Part shown: in pieces, positions 1 to 10,689 of the stretch | Layout: the number at the start of each line of letters is the position of its first letter | Position numbering within the stretch: the first letter of the stretch is position 1 | DNA from: a virus | Strand: one strand, 5' to 3' | Virus record (IMG/VR): IMGVR_UViG_3300008050_008594 | Span: 1-45,293 of that record | DNA length: 45,293 nt | Notes under the pieces: generated by a model | The model's input: only the letters and a program-made list of their open reading frames with translations | Told to the model about the DNA's origin: nothing | Databases searched by the model: none | Translations under genes and position numbers: made by a program

Positions 1-3000
1 ACCGGAGCGTACTGTGTTTGAAGCACAAGGTTAGTATTACTATCCCCATCTGTGGCAGCCGTCGGATTGGGGGCACGGTTTACCACATTGGAAGTAGTAT
101 CGCCCAGGGCAGCATCAAACCTATACCATGCTATTAAATTATTACGCAAGGTATCAACACTGTACATAGAAATATCCAGCAAATCAGCCGAAATGCCCTG
201 ATTATAAAGGCTCTGCGCCTCTGTTTCAGTTAGAGCGCGGTCCCAAACAGTTGTGTCAGTAATATAACCGTCCCAAGTGAATTCGCCAGACTGTCGACCA
301 CCAATATAACAGCTATACCCGGAGATCGCGGATGGCGCGCTCACCTGGGCGCCGACGTTTGTATCAAGGACTCCATTAACGTACATGTTAATGTCCCCAG
401 CTGTACCGCCGGAATATGTTGCAACCACGTGGATCCACTTATCAAAATCTTGTGCGCTTGAATCGGTGTAGCCGGCGGAGCTCCCGGCGATGTACGCCCT
501 GAACCCCCCCAGTTGCCAAACGAGTTGGCGATCAGAAGATGAAAAGCTGAATATGCGCCCATAGGTACCCTCTCCGGAGCTTTTTGCATAAACCCATGCC
601 GACAAAGTAAACGCCTTGGCGTCGGCGCCGGTGCCGCCAATCAAAGAATCCCAAACTGTATCTGTTCCAATCTCAACTCGACTATCGGTCCCATTAAAAG
701 ATCCAGCCGATCCTGTGACCTGTTCAAATCGTATGATGGGGTTCCTGTTTGTCTTTGTCCACGAGGGGGTGATAGAATATCCACCTCCGCCGTCGATACG
801 TGTGGTTCCCGGAGTGCCGGTTGAGGGTCTCGTCACAACACCATACGCTGAGTCAATCCCATAAGGGTCCGAATGCAATGTTGATAGCTGATTGAGTCCG
901 CGGTTCTTGCCAAGTTGGTCGACCACACGGATGGAGCCCGCGATGCTGGGGTCTGCGGAGGCAGAACCAGATAGACCATAATCAATAACTCCGCGGTTTC
1001 GGTAGGGAGAAGCGTTGTATGCTGACAACTCTTCGTGCGCAGGATCAAGATAGCCGCGGGAAAGTGTCTTATATTCTCCAGGGGCGCTGAAGTGATTGAC
1101 GATGATGGTTTGATTCGAGTTGGAGCCGGCTCGGTCGGGGAGGGCGAAGTTCAATTCACTATTGACGAGTCCGGTCTGTGTAGGAACAGTATTAGAGAAT
1201 GTCGGACTGTTTGTAGGCGTGGCATTATTCGTTCCGGCGATGTCATAAATTATTGAGGTAGTGTCGTTTGGTCCATTACCCATTCGCCACCAGGCGGAAG
1301 GTGTGGGAAGTGCAGGGTTGTAAGGCAGCGTCGGTTGGCTGGTGTACAAGGTAGTAACCTGGTCACTGCGCAAAGTACTATCCCAAATGGTCACCTCATT
1401 TATAGAGCCGCCGAATCCAGCGGTGTTGACGCCGGCGAAAGAGCTGTCGGTGACACCGGGCATGCCATACCAGGCGCCGGCGGGGGATGTTCCACCCGGC
1501 GTCAAGCTAAGCGACGTGCCGTTTAGATAAACAACTGGGTTGTTGGCAGTACTTGTGGCATCATATGTCCACACAAGATGATTCCATACACCCTCGGTGA
1601 AAACATAATTGGCAGTGTACCAGGTGGCAGAGACGCCGTTCCAATAGGTCCAAAGCCGGAGCCAGCGGGACGACTCGTGGGTATCTATCCACAGGTAACC
1701 GCCAAAAGACAGAAAGCGTTGATACGTTCCACTACCTTCCGCATCAAGATTAAACCAAACCGAGAGCGTCATCTTAGACGTTCCGGCGGCATTGCCGATG
1801 ATATCATTCCAAACACTTCCGGCGCCGATAGTTGCATACTGATTACTGGCTTGATCAAAAATCATTGATTTAGTATTGGTTAAAGTTTGAAACTGTCCGG
1901 GTGGGCGTCCGCGAAGGACGCCGGTCTCGGGATTCAAAGCAAAGTCAAACGACTGATCTTGGAAGAACGGGTCGTTGATCATGCGACCACCAGTGCTGAT
2001 AACCTGATAGTTCTTCTGGTAGTTGCCGATTGGATTATGAGTAATCGTTCCGCTCAAGCGTGTCCCCACCGAGGCAGTTGTCATCAAGATGTTCTTGATG
2101 TTTAAGGGTCGCTTGGCAGTTTCATCTCGGAAGCGCTGTGCAATGGGCACATCTTTGAGCCAGCCGAGAACAGTCCCAGCATCATTAGTTAACTCACTCT
2201 CAAGTGTGTCGCTGAATGGATAGTTGGGAGGAACGACGCCCACTGCGCCGGCTTTGCCAGGAGCAATAGTTCCAAGTTCTAGCCGGAAGCCTTCGGCGCG
2301 GGTCGTCCTTGTGTCACTCCCGGCATTTGGTTCGGTGTGACGGAAGAACCGACCACCCACGAACTTCTCAGTAAACGGACCCTGGGCCGGGGTATCATGT
2401 GAATCCACAAAGTCATTATGAAGGTTGGTAAGCATGGTGCCAGACTTATAGGTTGTTACGACTGTAGCATTGTAGCCTGTTTCGACGGAGGAGCTATACA
2501 TACTAAATGGAGCATATAGATTACCATCAAAGGCGGTTGTGGAATCCACTTCATCAATATTGATGGTGGGGTTCATTCCGAATCCTAGGCGTTGCTTAAA
2601 GGTGGGATAATATTCATCTGGCGAATCAATGAGTTCTTCGACACCTTCATTAAATCCAACCATAATGTTAATTGGAACATTAGATCCCGATACCATCGGA
2701 CCATAGGGGCTGCAGTGAGCAAACGTATAGTTGGGCTTATTATTGGGCGGGCGGGCAACACCGCCGAAGGTCACATATCCTTCTGCCCCAAATTTAACAG
2801 GTGTATTAACACTTCGATCATACGACTTCTTGATCGCGGTTAACAAATCTTTGCGGACTGTGTTGGATGCAACGGTTGGCTTCGGCTCTGCGCTTCCAGA
2901 CCGGTATCGTTGCCAGTAAATGTTTTTGTTGCGCCATGCCATATCCATGATATGTTGTGCAGCTGGGTCATAGGGAGAAACAGCCGGAGGAGAAACAGAT

Positions 3001-6000
3001 GCTATAGCGGCTGACGAGGCGAAAGCATTAGGGGTTCCAGAAGGTCCGCCTACAACCTCATTGCTCATCGCCCCATTATAAGTGTCACCGGTACCGGAGC
3101 CAAGCTTCCACCAAGATAGAAGGCTGCTAACACAGGATGCCTCGCTTAGATTAGTGCGCTCTCCTGCAGCATAAATTTCGGTCACTTCGGCACTAGAGAG
3201 TTCTTTACTCCAAACGGCTGCGTCACACATATAGCCGTCATATGCGTCCCCACTGACATGTCCTGGAGCGTCGCCGATCTTCACGCCGGAGCCTAGGCTG
3301 TTCAATGTAGTCCAATCCGGGGAGCCGACATCGCCGACGGTGTCAGTGTCGTTGCTTCCGTTGATATAAACTGTCGGGGTTCCGCCGCTGCCATTAATAG
3401 CTGCGGCCGGGACTGTAATAACCGCATGGTGCCAAGTTTCGATGCTCCATCTATCGCTGTAGGCATAAGAATATGAGCCGGCTGTTCCATAAGGCGCAGC
3501 ATATATGCGACCAGACGACCCTGCGGTGCCGCCGTTGTTGTATATAAAGACTGTTATACCCTGATACCACCATGGATGCTCGCGTATCTTTCCTATACTA
3601 AACATCCTCGTGCTGCTGGTCTCATTGTTGCTGTTAAACCAAAACGATAAACTAAAGCCATCAGTGTATGCGTCAGCTAAGTCGGCTTCCCACTGTGTAT
3701 CAGATCCTGCTGTGACATTCGTGTTAGCGGACTCATCAAACAATAATGATTTAGTCGGGCCGAGAGATAACTCTCGTATGGGGGCATGGAAATGCTTCCA
3801 GCTGTTAATCTGAGGGGTTCGTGATGATCCAATTTGTCGCTTGGTTAACGAGGTGTTGGCAAACAGAAGAGATCCTTGAGGGAAATCATCCGGTGAACCC
3901 ATTGCTGTGCCGTCGCCTCCGCCCTCGACGGCGCCAGTGATGTCGTTTCCTCCCTTCCTTTGAAGGATTGGAAATTTATTCCGGTACTTTGGTCTTTCCA
4001 GAACATGATTTTCTACCATAGTGCGGACATTATTCGAGAAATCGGCGGACGCTGGTACAAGTTGTCCTAACATTAAAGATAGAGAGCTATCGAACCACTT
4101 GTAATACTCATAAAACTTCTCAAAATCCAACTCTTGATTGGCAACGTTTTCAAAGAATTTTTGCCTCATAAAAGCAAGTTGTTTATATTCTGGTCGGTAT
4201 TGCTCTACAACATCTCCGATTAAGTTATGAAAATCTTTTAAATTAGCAAATGAGTTGAGGATCTCTTCGGAGATCACTTGATACATGCTCTTTTCAAAAG
4301 CGAAGTAATAGTTTACAGGGCGGCTTTCTGTAGTAAAGACATCTTGTTCCTGTGCATTCAATACTTTAACCATGTCTTCGGCTCTGACATTCTCAGGAAG
4401 GTTGAGCTTGGAAGAAATCATAAAGTCTTTATCGATGGACTTTGTCGAGGATGGTAAGAAGAAGGAGCCACTAGCGGTGTACTGCTTATTAAGAATGCCT
4501 CCTAGGCTTCCGAACCTAGTAAAGTCGGCAGATCCAGAAGATAGATCGTCGACCATAAAGGTTCCGCCGGCACTAGAGCCCGTGTTTGTTAGGAACTCCC
4601 AGTTGAACACCAGCGTATCATATTTGGTCACATCTCCATAAGAAGCAGACGTATCAAATTCAAACGCATATAGATGGGGCCGTAATGCACCATAATTTTC
4701 CGTATCAAGAATATGACCCCTCAATGCTTCATCATCAACATAGTCTAGCCAGTAGCGGCAAGCGTTCACCTTAACATCGGTCATGTCTAGGACGGTAGAG
4801 CCCGTGAAGTTAGAACGATGGGCTCCAACAAACACTCTCTTGCTGCCAGTCACGAAAGAAGGTCTAGGCGCTGTAATACTAGCAGAAACTGTGAATTCCT
4901 CTAGGATAACGCCAGCTTCTGCTTGTATACCATGGAGTTCGACTACGTAATTGCTGCTTGCACTATTAATCAATCCCTTCATCGGGTAAGTTTCTGGCTT
5001 TATCCGTACGGCAAGATTCCATCTCGTATTGTTGTAGACCTGTTGATAGAGGCTACTCGACAACTTCGGGATATAACCCCCCGTTGAGCTAGTCAGAACA
5101 AATTTTACATTATCTGAATATAGTTCGTCGCGGACAGCATAAACTTGGAAGTTAACGGTGTCGTCCCCAGGCCAAGTTGTTTTGGTCGCGGACAGTGTGG
5201 TGCCGTGGACACCAAACAATGAAGAACTAATTGTATTAGTGTTCACATACGACGGTGAGTCCTCTGATATTTTAAGGGGAAACAGCACCTCTGTCTCTAG
5301 CGTGGTTGCAAATCCCCCGGTCAAACTAGAATTAGCATCAATATAACTAACTGAGTTGGAATTGGTAGGGTCTGCATAATTGTAAACTGTAGCTTTGGTG
5401 TTGTCGCTGTTATTGAAGTTGACAAATTTGTCAGCCACTACAACGTTGCGGCGATTGTTTTGTAACTCGTAAGTAACATCATTCGCGTACATATTAATTT
5501 TGACGAGTTCGTCGTCAATACCAAAGCAGCGAATTAAATTACGGAATGACTTTTCGGTTCCCTTAGACTTATAGATATAATTGAGGTTGTTATAGATGTT
5601 TTGATAAATAATATTCTTGATATCGTGAAGCGACTTTTCATAAACCTTATCTTCACTGCGATCCAATAGCTTCTCAAGGATGTCAGCATCCAGGAATAAG
5701 TCCGGAGCGACCAATCCGTAATTAGATAAAAGTTTCTCAGCAAACGGGAGCGGCTTCTCAGCGCTTCCGCTCAAATAACGGATATCTTTAAGCTTATTTA
5801 GGCTCTCTATTTTTAAGTGTAAGCTATCAAAATAACTAGACAATATCTGTGTTAGTTTTTTAACATCTCCGGAGCCTTCCTCGTCTTCCTCAGAAATCCA
5901 AGAAGGAATAGTTTTGAACAGCGAAGCATTATTGTTTACATCATAAGTCGAGCCAGATAACTGGAGCTGTGTACTTAGGAGTTCTACACGAGGGTGGAAA

Positions 6001-7340
6001 GAATAGATAATTGGATCTTCGAATTCTCGGACAGCAGCGCTGGAGGATATTATCGCGGAGCCGGTGTTTCGTGAGTTCGAAGTATATCCGGTCCAGGCGC
6101 CATTAGACCAGCGTCCAGAGTAATCCAGAACCACGCTATCGGTCGCGGCTCGTCCAGTAATACCTTCATTAAATTTAAAGTAGACGCCTAAATTAACATT
6201 AGAAGATTCTTCGGTAGTCGTAAAGGGTACTGGGTCAGTATTAACGCCCCCTCCTACTTGGGTAAACCAAAAGCGACCGATCTCTTCAGATGATCTCTGT
6301 GTCTTCCAGTACCGGAATTCATCGAGAGACGCCGAGAGCTTGCCGTCAGCAGCTTTTGTGGAGCTAGGGGTAGTAGTTCCTGATACAGCCGTTACAAGCG
6401 CTCCTGCGTATGCTCTGAGCGCCGTACTGTCGACATCATTTATACCAGTAGAGCCTAGGGTGGATTCTTTGTCTAGGGCGCCGTTGACATAAAATCTTGT
6501 GGTTACGCCGGCTGATGCAGACTTAAGAGTTACTGCGTAGTGTTGCCAGGTATCGTTCCCCACCGAAGCACTGGTGATTGAGGTGCTGGAGATATTCTGT
6601 CTGTAGAAGCCTGTAGTTCCCGACATTGCTGTGAGCAGGAACGGTGTGGATCCGTCGGTTAGGTTTCCGGTAAGCTCCAGCCGGAAGCGTGCGTAGTCAG
6701 CAGAAGACGAGTTCTCGCCGTTCCATAGGTCAAAGATGACCTCGCGGGGAGACTCTTCCAGGTAAGCACTCTTTTTAAGCCAGAACTCTAGAGATGCTCC
6801 ATTGCTGGCCAGGTTTAAAGAAAGATTAGATCCCCGATTTTTGGAGGGCTCATAATAGTTGGAGCCAGTAAATTGAATAGTATAGGGAGTTTCCTTTACC
6901 TGATGAGGATTGGGTCCACCTTTTACATAAATATATTCAGGGGTTGCTGGTGAGCCGTAGCCATCAACAAGATTACCCGTTCCCCAGCCGTCAGCTGAGA
7001 GGATAACGTAGCCAGTTGTCCGAGGATATCTATTTTCAAAGACATACAGATCAATATCAATTGACTCGTTATGCCATTCGCTCCTTTCGCGGAGGGACCC
7101 ATCATAGGGGTAACCTTCATAGATTCTTTTGAGCGCTTCGTTATAATACTCTTCTGCCGATCCCCAGCGCGCAAAGTTCTGCGGCTTTGAAAAATCAACA
7201 CGAGAGATAAATCTCTCTTCTTGAATCAAATCTTGCTCGTGGTAGCCAGCGGACTCGACTTGCGAGGCTATCTCCTGAGCAGATTTGTTCGAGAGAGACT
7301 GAATATTTTCTGCTACTTCAAAATATTTCTTTATACTCAT
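1..7340 (-). CDS. Giant LamG-repeat virion protein, C-terminus beyond window
   Basis: One reading frame stays open from an ATG at 7340 to the left edge, giving at least 2446 residues with no stop. The N-terminus starts MSIKKYFEVAENIQSLSNKS. Four segments have the look of LamG/concanavalin-A-like jelly-roll domains, at about residues 153-360, 1190-1385, 1815-2000 and 2200-2380. Each has a hydrophobic first strand, a W-hhVVxTY-type strand, a 'YVNG' turn and a closing strand such as VWDRALTETEAQSLYNQG. The stretch between the first two domains is long and unassigned. LamG folds bind carbohydrate or protein ligands in other systems. Lying directly downstream of baseplate genes, it is probably a peripheral baseplate, tail-fibre or adhesin-like virion component. 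The ribosome site is weak (GAAGA). The short minus-strand ORFs inside it are in another frame and are shadows. Its true length is unknown. Confidence 0.85.
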   Translation of the reverse strand, partial: MSIKKYFEVAENIQSLSNKSAQEIASQVESAGYHEQDLIQEERFISRVDFSKPQNFARWGSAEEYYNEALKRIYEGYPYDGSLRERSEWHNESIDIDLYVFENRYPRTTGYVILSADGWGTGNLVDGYGSPATPEYIYVKGGPNPHQVKETPYTIQFTGSNYYEPSKNRGSNLSLNLASNGASLEFWLKKSAYLEESPREVIFDLWNGENSSSADYARFRLELTGNLTDGSTPFLLTAMSGTTGFYRQNISSTSITSASVGNDTWQHYAVTLKSASAGVTTRFYVNGALDKESTLGSTGINDVDSTALRAYAGALVTAVSGTTTPSSTKAADGKLSASLDEFRYWKTQRSSEEIGRFWFTQVGGGVNTDPVPFTTTEESSNVNLGVYFKFNEGITGRAATDSVVLDYSGRWSNGAWTGYTSNSRNTGSAIISSSAAVREFEDPIIYSFHPRVELLSTQLQLSGSTYDVNNNASLFKTIPSWISEEDEEGSGDVKKLTQILSSYFDSLHLKIESLNKLKDIRYLSGSAEKPLPFAEKLLSNYGLVAPDLFLDADILEKLLDRSEDKVYEKSLHDIKNIIYQNIYNNLNYIYKSKGTEKSFRNLIRCFGIDDELVKINMYANDVTYELQNNRRNVVVADKFVNFNNSDNTKATVYNYADPTNSNSVSYIDANSSLTGGFATTLETEVLFPLKISEDSPSYVNTNTISSSLFGVHGTTLSATKTTWPGDDTVNFQVYAVRDELYSDNVKFVLTSSTGGYIPKLSSSLYQQVYNNTRWNLAVRIKPETYPMKGLINSASSNYVVELHGIQAEAGVILEEFTVSASITAPRPSFVTGSKRVFVGAHRSNFTGSTVLDMTDVKVNACRYWLDYVDDEALRGHILDTENYGALRPHLYAFEFDTSASYGDVTKYDTLVFNWEFLTNTGSSAGGTFMVDDLSSGSADFTRFGSLGGILNKQYTASGSFFLPSSTKSIDKDFMISSKLNLPENVRAEDMVKVLNAQEQDVFTTESRPVNYYFAFEKSMYQVISEEILNSFANLKDFHNLIGDVVEQYRPEYKQLAFMRQKFFENVANQELDFEKFYEYYKWFDSSLSLMLGQLVPASADFSNNVRTMVENHVLERPKYRNKFPILQRKGGNDITGAVEGGGDGTAMGSPDDFPQGSLLFANTSLTKRQIGSSRTPQINSWKHFHAPIRELSLGPTKSLLFDESANTNVTAGSDTQWEADLADAYTDGFSLSFWFNSNNETSSTRMFSIGKIREHPWWYQGITVFIYNNGGTAGSSGRIYAAPYGTAGSYSYAYSDRWSIETWHHAVITVPAAAINGSGGTPTVYINGSNDTDTVGDVGSPDWTTLNSLGSGVKIGDAPGHVSGDAYDGYMCDAAVWSKELSSAEVTEIYAAGERTNLSEASCVSSLLSWWKLGSGTGDTYNGAMSNEVVGGPSGTPNAFASSAAIASVSPPAVSPYDPAAQHIMDMAWRNKNIYWQRYRSGSAEPKPTVASNTVRKDLLTAIKKSYDRSVNTPVKFGAEGYVTFGGVARPPNNKPNYTFAHCSPYGPMVSGSNVPINIMVGFNEGVEELIDSPDEYYPTFKQRLGFGMNPTINIDEVDSTTAFDGNLYAPFSMYSSSVETGYNATVVTTYKSGTMLTNLHNDFVDSHDTPAQGPFTEKFVGGRFFRHTEPNAGSDTRTTRAEGFRLELGTIAPGKAGAVGVVPPNYPFSDTLESELTNDAGTVLGWLKDVPIAQRFRDETAKRPLNIKNILMTTASVGTRLSGTITHNPIGNYQKNYQVISTGGRMINDPFFQDQSFDFALNPETGVLRGRPPGQFQTLTNTKSMIFDQASNQYATIGAGSVWNDIIGNAAGTSKMTLSVWFNLDAEGSGTYQRFLSFGGYLWIDTHESSRWLRLWTYWNGVSATWYTANYVFTEGVWNHLVWTYDATSTANNPVVYLNGTSLSLTPGGTSPAGAWYGMPGVTDSSFAGVNTAGFGGSINEVTIWDSTLRSDQVTTLYTSQPTLPYNPALPTPSAWWRMGNGPNDTTSIIYDIAGTNNATPTNSPTFSNTVPTQTGLVNSELNFALPDRAGSNSNQTIIVNHFSAPGEYKTLSRGYLDPAHEELSAYNASPYRNRGVIDYGLSGSASADPSIAGSIRVVDQLGKNRGLNQLSTLHSDPYGIDSAYGVVTRPSTGTPGTTRIDGGGGYSITPSWTKTNRNPIIRFEQVTGSAGSFNGTDSRVEIGTDTVWDSLIGGTGADAKAFTLSAWVYAKSSGEGTYGRIFSFSSSDRQLVWQLGGFRAYIAGSSAGYTDSSAQDFDKWIHVVATYSGGTAGDINMYVNGVLDTNVGAQVSAPSAISGYSCYIGGRQSGEFTWDGYITDTTVWDRALTETEAQSLYNQGISADLLDISMYSVDTLRNNLIAWYRFDAALGDTTSNVVNRAPNPTAATDGDSNTNLVLQTQYAP

Positions 7341-7347
7341 ATGCTAA

Positions 7348-8874
7348 TTATTCTTCAACTCTAAATTTAAACGCTTGAGGTTGCTCCTGCCAAGATCCTA
7401 TGCTGTCGTTATAATAGGATAATCTAATCTCATACATGTAGTCTGCCTCCAGCAAACTCATATTTAAATCAAAGTAGTTTCCCTCCTTGTCGTAAGATAA
7501 GTAAGTACTCTTTTCTGAACCCGTGCCGTAAGGAACGGCATCATAGTTATCAATTATGCGACGAATATTAAATGACGCGCTAGGAATAATATCCGTAGGG
7601 TTATTTGCAGTCGCAACGGTATAAACATTCGGGCTCCAATTCCTGTCACGAACAAAAAACCTAAAACGCGCAGTGTCTTGCGGGGAGTATTTCTTTTTTA
7701 AGTTTTTACATGAAGTGATACGATTAAAAGTCGGCGCAGAATCATAAGTTGGAATTAACTCAGGATAGATTGAGCCGGTGAAGAACTCAACGCCGCCGCT
7801 GTGCCATACATCATGCACGGCCAAAAGACGGGTGGAGGCAGCTGTGAGAGCTAGTTGAACGGTGTACAGACCAGCACTTGAGTAGCTAGCTGTGGCATTT
7901 AGATGATCGGCTGTAACAACACCGCCGCCGACGGGGAGCTTAAGTTTTGAGCCAGAAGGAACACCATTAACCGAGCTAGAATAGAAAGATACGAGCAGGT
8001 CGTTGGTTCCAACTGCGGGGATATTCACGAGCCGGCCGCGAATCAAGTTATATAAATGAAGCTTATTAAGATTATCTGCAGCTGGTGCCAAGGAACTAGA
8101 ATAATAAAAGTTTTCGCGATCATCTTCAATCCGAGAATCCCAGCGCGCTTCAATCACGGGGCGCTGGAAGAAGAACTCAGTGGAACGAGAAAAGAATTTT
8201 TTAGTGTAGTATGACTGCTTAGCCCCAACTGTATTTTGAATAACGCTTCCGCTATCGGTACCGAGGGAACTAGAGAAGTAAGCTTCTTGGCTAGCTGTTA
8301 AGTGAATACCAAATCCATAATTATTGAACTCATTGGATGCTGCGATCCATCGCTCCATTATCTCTGAGACATTCACCTCTAGATTTTCATATCCTTTGGG
8401 GAAGGAGACATTATAATTGGAGGCAGTAAGATAATCTCCTCCTTGGGAGGTCCAATCACCAGCCAAAGTGGGTTTCCCCCAGTTCGCCTGTCCTAGGTCT
8501 TGGTATTCGTCCATGTCTAAGCCAGTTCCTTCATTCCAGGACTGAGAAACAGGTGCAACTATTAAATTAAAGTCCTGAGGCAGCGTGAACGGGGTCCTCG
8601 CATTATACATCTTAAGATAAAACTCAACGCTACCAGAGGCTGGGATTGTTCCCGCGGTACGGTTCGCGCTAATTACACTTACCGGGAACTCAATTAAAAT
8701 GCGTGACAGTTCTTGAGATTGTCCGTTAGACCCGGATTCTTGTCCATAAATAGAAAAAACCTCTAAAGCATCAGCATAGCCCATATTGGATCCGGAGCCC
8801 CGGGTAACCAGGTTGGCTTCGTAAGCATTTGTGATTGTAGTATCAGCGCTAGCTGTGTACCTTAATATAGCCAT
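7348..8874 (-). CDS. Virion structural protein with DNRLRE/CBM96-like domain
   Basis: This is a 508-residue protein between the gp6-like wedge gene and the giant LamG protein; its start overlaps the gp6 stop as TAATG. The N-terminal part (about residues 5-210) resembles DNRLRE/CBM96-type beta-sandwiches. It has an opening TITNAYEANLVTRGSGSNMG, a central SRILIEFPV strand, a SWNEGTG motif and a late 'VNVSEIMERWI..NYGF' strand pair. The C-terminal part is beta-rich and aromatic, with no family I recognise. No signal peptide or membrane segment is seen, as expected of a virion protein made in the cytoplasm. The position suggests a baseplate-peripheral or fibre-attachment protein, possibly carbohydrate-binding. 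The domain assignment is from pattern only. Confidence 0.7.
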   Translation of the reverse strand: MAILRYTASADTTITNAYEANLVTRGSGSNMGYADALEVFSIYGQESGSNGQSQELSRILIEFPVSVISANRTAGTIPASGSVEFYLKMYNARTPFTLPQDFNLIVAPVSQSWNEGTGLDMDEYQDLGQANWGKPTLAGDWTSQGGDYLTASNYNVSFPKGYENLEVNVSEIMERWIAASNEFNNYGFGIHLTASQEAYFSSSLGTDSGSVIQNTVGAKQSYYTKKFFSRSTEFFFQRPVIEARWDSRIEDDRENFYYSSSLAPAADNLNKLHLYNLIRGRLVNIPAVGTNDLLVSFYSSSVNGVPSGSKLKLPVGGGVVTADHLNATASYSSAGLYTVQLALTAASTRLLAVHDVWHSGGVEFFTGSIYPELIPTYDSAPTFNRITSCKNLKKKYSPQDTARFRFFVRDRNWSPNVYTVATANNPTDIIPSASFNIRRIIDNYDAVPYGTGSEKSTYLSYDKEGNYFDLNMSLLEADYMYEIRLSYYNDSIGSWQEQPQAFKFRVEE

Positions 8875-10673
8875 TATTGAATAGATCCTTTGATATCGAC
8901 GTTGGGGAACTTAAGTTCAAAAATAATATTTTCTTTGGCAGCAATTCGGCGACCATCAGCTGATAGGTTCTTAGTGAAGCTATAATCAAGATTAGAGTAG
9001 GTCGCGCCAACTTTGCCCTTAATCTCAAGTCCCACGACGTCAATAACTCCCTTAACTTTCTGCAAAACTTTATAGAAATCGACCAGTTGTATGTTCTCCC
9101 CAATATCATACTGATTGTTTTGAAGCCAATTCCGCAGAGCAACGTTTGCCCTGTTGATAACATCAAAGCGGTTTGTGTTTAGATCAATAGCCACACGATA
9201 GTCAATACCAAAGTTAACAATAGATGCGTCGAGGATATCGACCGTATCATTGATTATTTTATACTGTAGAAGCCATGTTTTTAAATTGTTTTTAAGAGTC
9301 TGGTTCGGGGTCACAAGCTTATCGCTGCTATTTGAAGAGATCACATAAATATTCAAGTTGCGCTTAAGCTCGTCAAAGTCTCGTGCGACTGCGACTCTTT
9401 TGATAGAACCAAACTTAGCTGGCATGCCGTAACATATCGCCTGATAGTCCTGTACCGTGACGGCTCGATTTTGAGCGGCATAAAAGCCGAAGACTCGCTG
9501 TTTAATCTCTTCTGATGAGGGGAGTGAAATATCCCCCACGAAGGCTTCATCATTAGTTACTTCTATAGACGACATAACGGTACTACGAGTTCTGGGCGCC
9601 AGAGATCCCTGTGATGTGAATCTAAAGGACGGTCTATCTACATTTATTATTGTTCCGACCCCAGAGTTTACATCGTTAATATTATTTACGCGGTAACCTA
9701 TGCGCAGCGTAGTATTAGCTGGTGCGATTCCAAATTTATCAGTACTAATAAGCTTTGTGGGGTCAAAGTCGACATCAGTTACATAGGTTCTACCATGAAG
9801 GTCTAATACTAGGTTAGTCGGGTCGACTACCGAGTCAGAAAGTAATTCAGAGTCGGAACCATAACCAAACTGAAGGAATGCTGTGTCTGCTTTGTACTCC
9901 ACCGTAAAGCGGCGAGATACCGGGACGGCTTTCATGATGCTCGCCACCGTTCCGTTGGTCGAAGTATTAGGATTCTTAACAGCCTTATAGATAACGTTCT
10001 GCGACAGATTGTCCACTTCGTAGTACTCGTGACCTTCAAGATCGGTTACCGAAATTACCTCTGCTACGTTTTTAGTGGCCAAGTTAACGGTTAAGAATCT
10101 CTCAAAATTCCCAACATCCACCTCTCTAAAACTTACTTGTCCAGAACATGCTCGACCTTGTGCTCTAACGACGTAATTCGTAACATTGTCCGTCGTGTTG
10201 TCGACATTTGCCACCACCACTTGATTGGTCGGACGAGCAAAATCTATATCTTCTAATAACGTATAAGTTCCGCCGCCTGTCGATGACATAACGCTACCAG
10301 CTTCCAAAGTAGGGGCATATGCCAAATCAGGTCCGACACTAGTTCCGTCGCTAGGGATCTGGATGTAGAAAGTTAGGACGCCAAACGAGGATGGACTCGG
10401 ATTTAACTTAAAGCCCATCTGTCGGGCTAATCGGATTACATTATCATATTCGACCGCGGTTTCTAAAAAGCTTTCGTTGGCTTGATAATCCAGGTAGAAT
10501 GAGAGAACATCGCCCACGTATGAGACAGTATCCAGCATGAGAGAACCAAAAGATGCCCGATTAAAATCCTTGTAAGTATCTGGATAGTATCTTTTGGCGT
10601 AGTTTTCTAGATCTTTCCGAATTGAGTCGAAGTCTCGGCTAGTATAATCAATGGGCTGTAGTTTTTTGGGCAT
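8874..10673 (-). CDS. 6: Baseplate wedge protein, T4 gp6-like (Baseplate J family)
   Basis: This 599-residue protein is close in size to T4 gp6 (about 660). The N-terminus, with IDYTSRDFDSIRKDLENYA followed by 'FGSLMLDTVSYVGDVLSFYLDYQANESFLETA', is the conserved opening of gp6/Baseplate_J wedge proteins. A mid-region 'QNRAVTVQDYQAICYGMPAKFGSIKRV' matches the segment that packs against neighbouring wedge subunits. gp6 forms the iris-like ring that holds the six baseplate wedges together in contractile tails. It lies just downstream of the gp25-like gene, the usual partner in the core wedge. The start is ATG with a modest AGAGA upstream. The family call is secure; exact orthology to T4 gp6 is inferred. 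Confidence 0.93.
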   Translation of the reverse strand: MPKKLQPIDYTSRDFDSIRKDLENYAKRYYPDTYKDFNRASFGSLMLDTVSYVGDVLSFYLDYQANESFLETAVEYDNVIRLARQMGFKLNPSPSSFGVLTFYIQIPSDGTSVGPDLAYAPTLEAGSVMSSTGGGTYTLLEDIDFARPTNQVVVANVDNTTDNVTNYVVRAQGRACSGQVSFREVDVGNFERFLTVNLATKNVAEVISVTDLEGHEYYEVDNLSQNVIYKAVKNPNTSTNGTVASIMKAVPVSRRFTVEYKADTAFLQFGYGSDSELLSDSVVDPTNLVLDLHGRTYVTDVDFDPTKLISTDKFGIAPANTTLRIGYRVNNINDVNSGVGTIINVDRPSFRFTSQGSLAPRTRSTVMSSIEVTNDEAFVGDISLPSSEEIKQRVFGFYAAQNRAVTVQDYQAICYGMPAKFGSIKRVAVARDFDELKRNLNIYVISSNSSDKLVTPNQTLKNNLKTWLLQYKIINDTVDILDASIVNFGIDYRVAIDLNTNRFDVINRANVALRNWLQNNQYDIGENIQLVDFYKVLQKVKGVIDVVGLEIKGKVGATYSNLDYSFTKNLSADGRRIAAKENIIFELKFPNVDIKGSIQ

Positions 10674-10689
10674 AATGGTTCTCTGTTAA

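Noticed and set aside
341-7201. Several short minus-strand open frames (for example near 6923-7201 and 833-1048)
   Set aside because: All are in a different frame from the giant LamG protein, whose frame was read through with domain-like sequence at many points.
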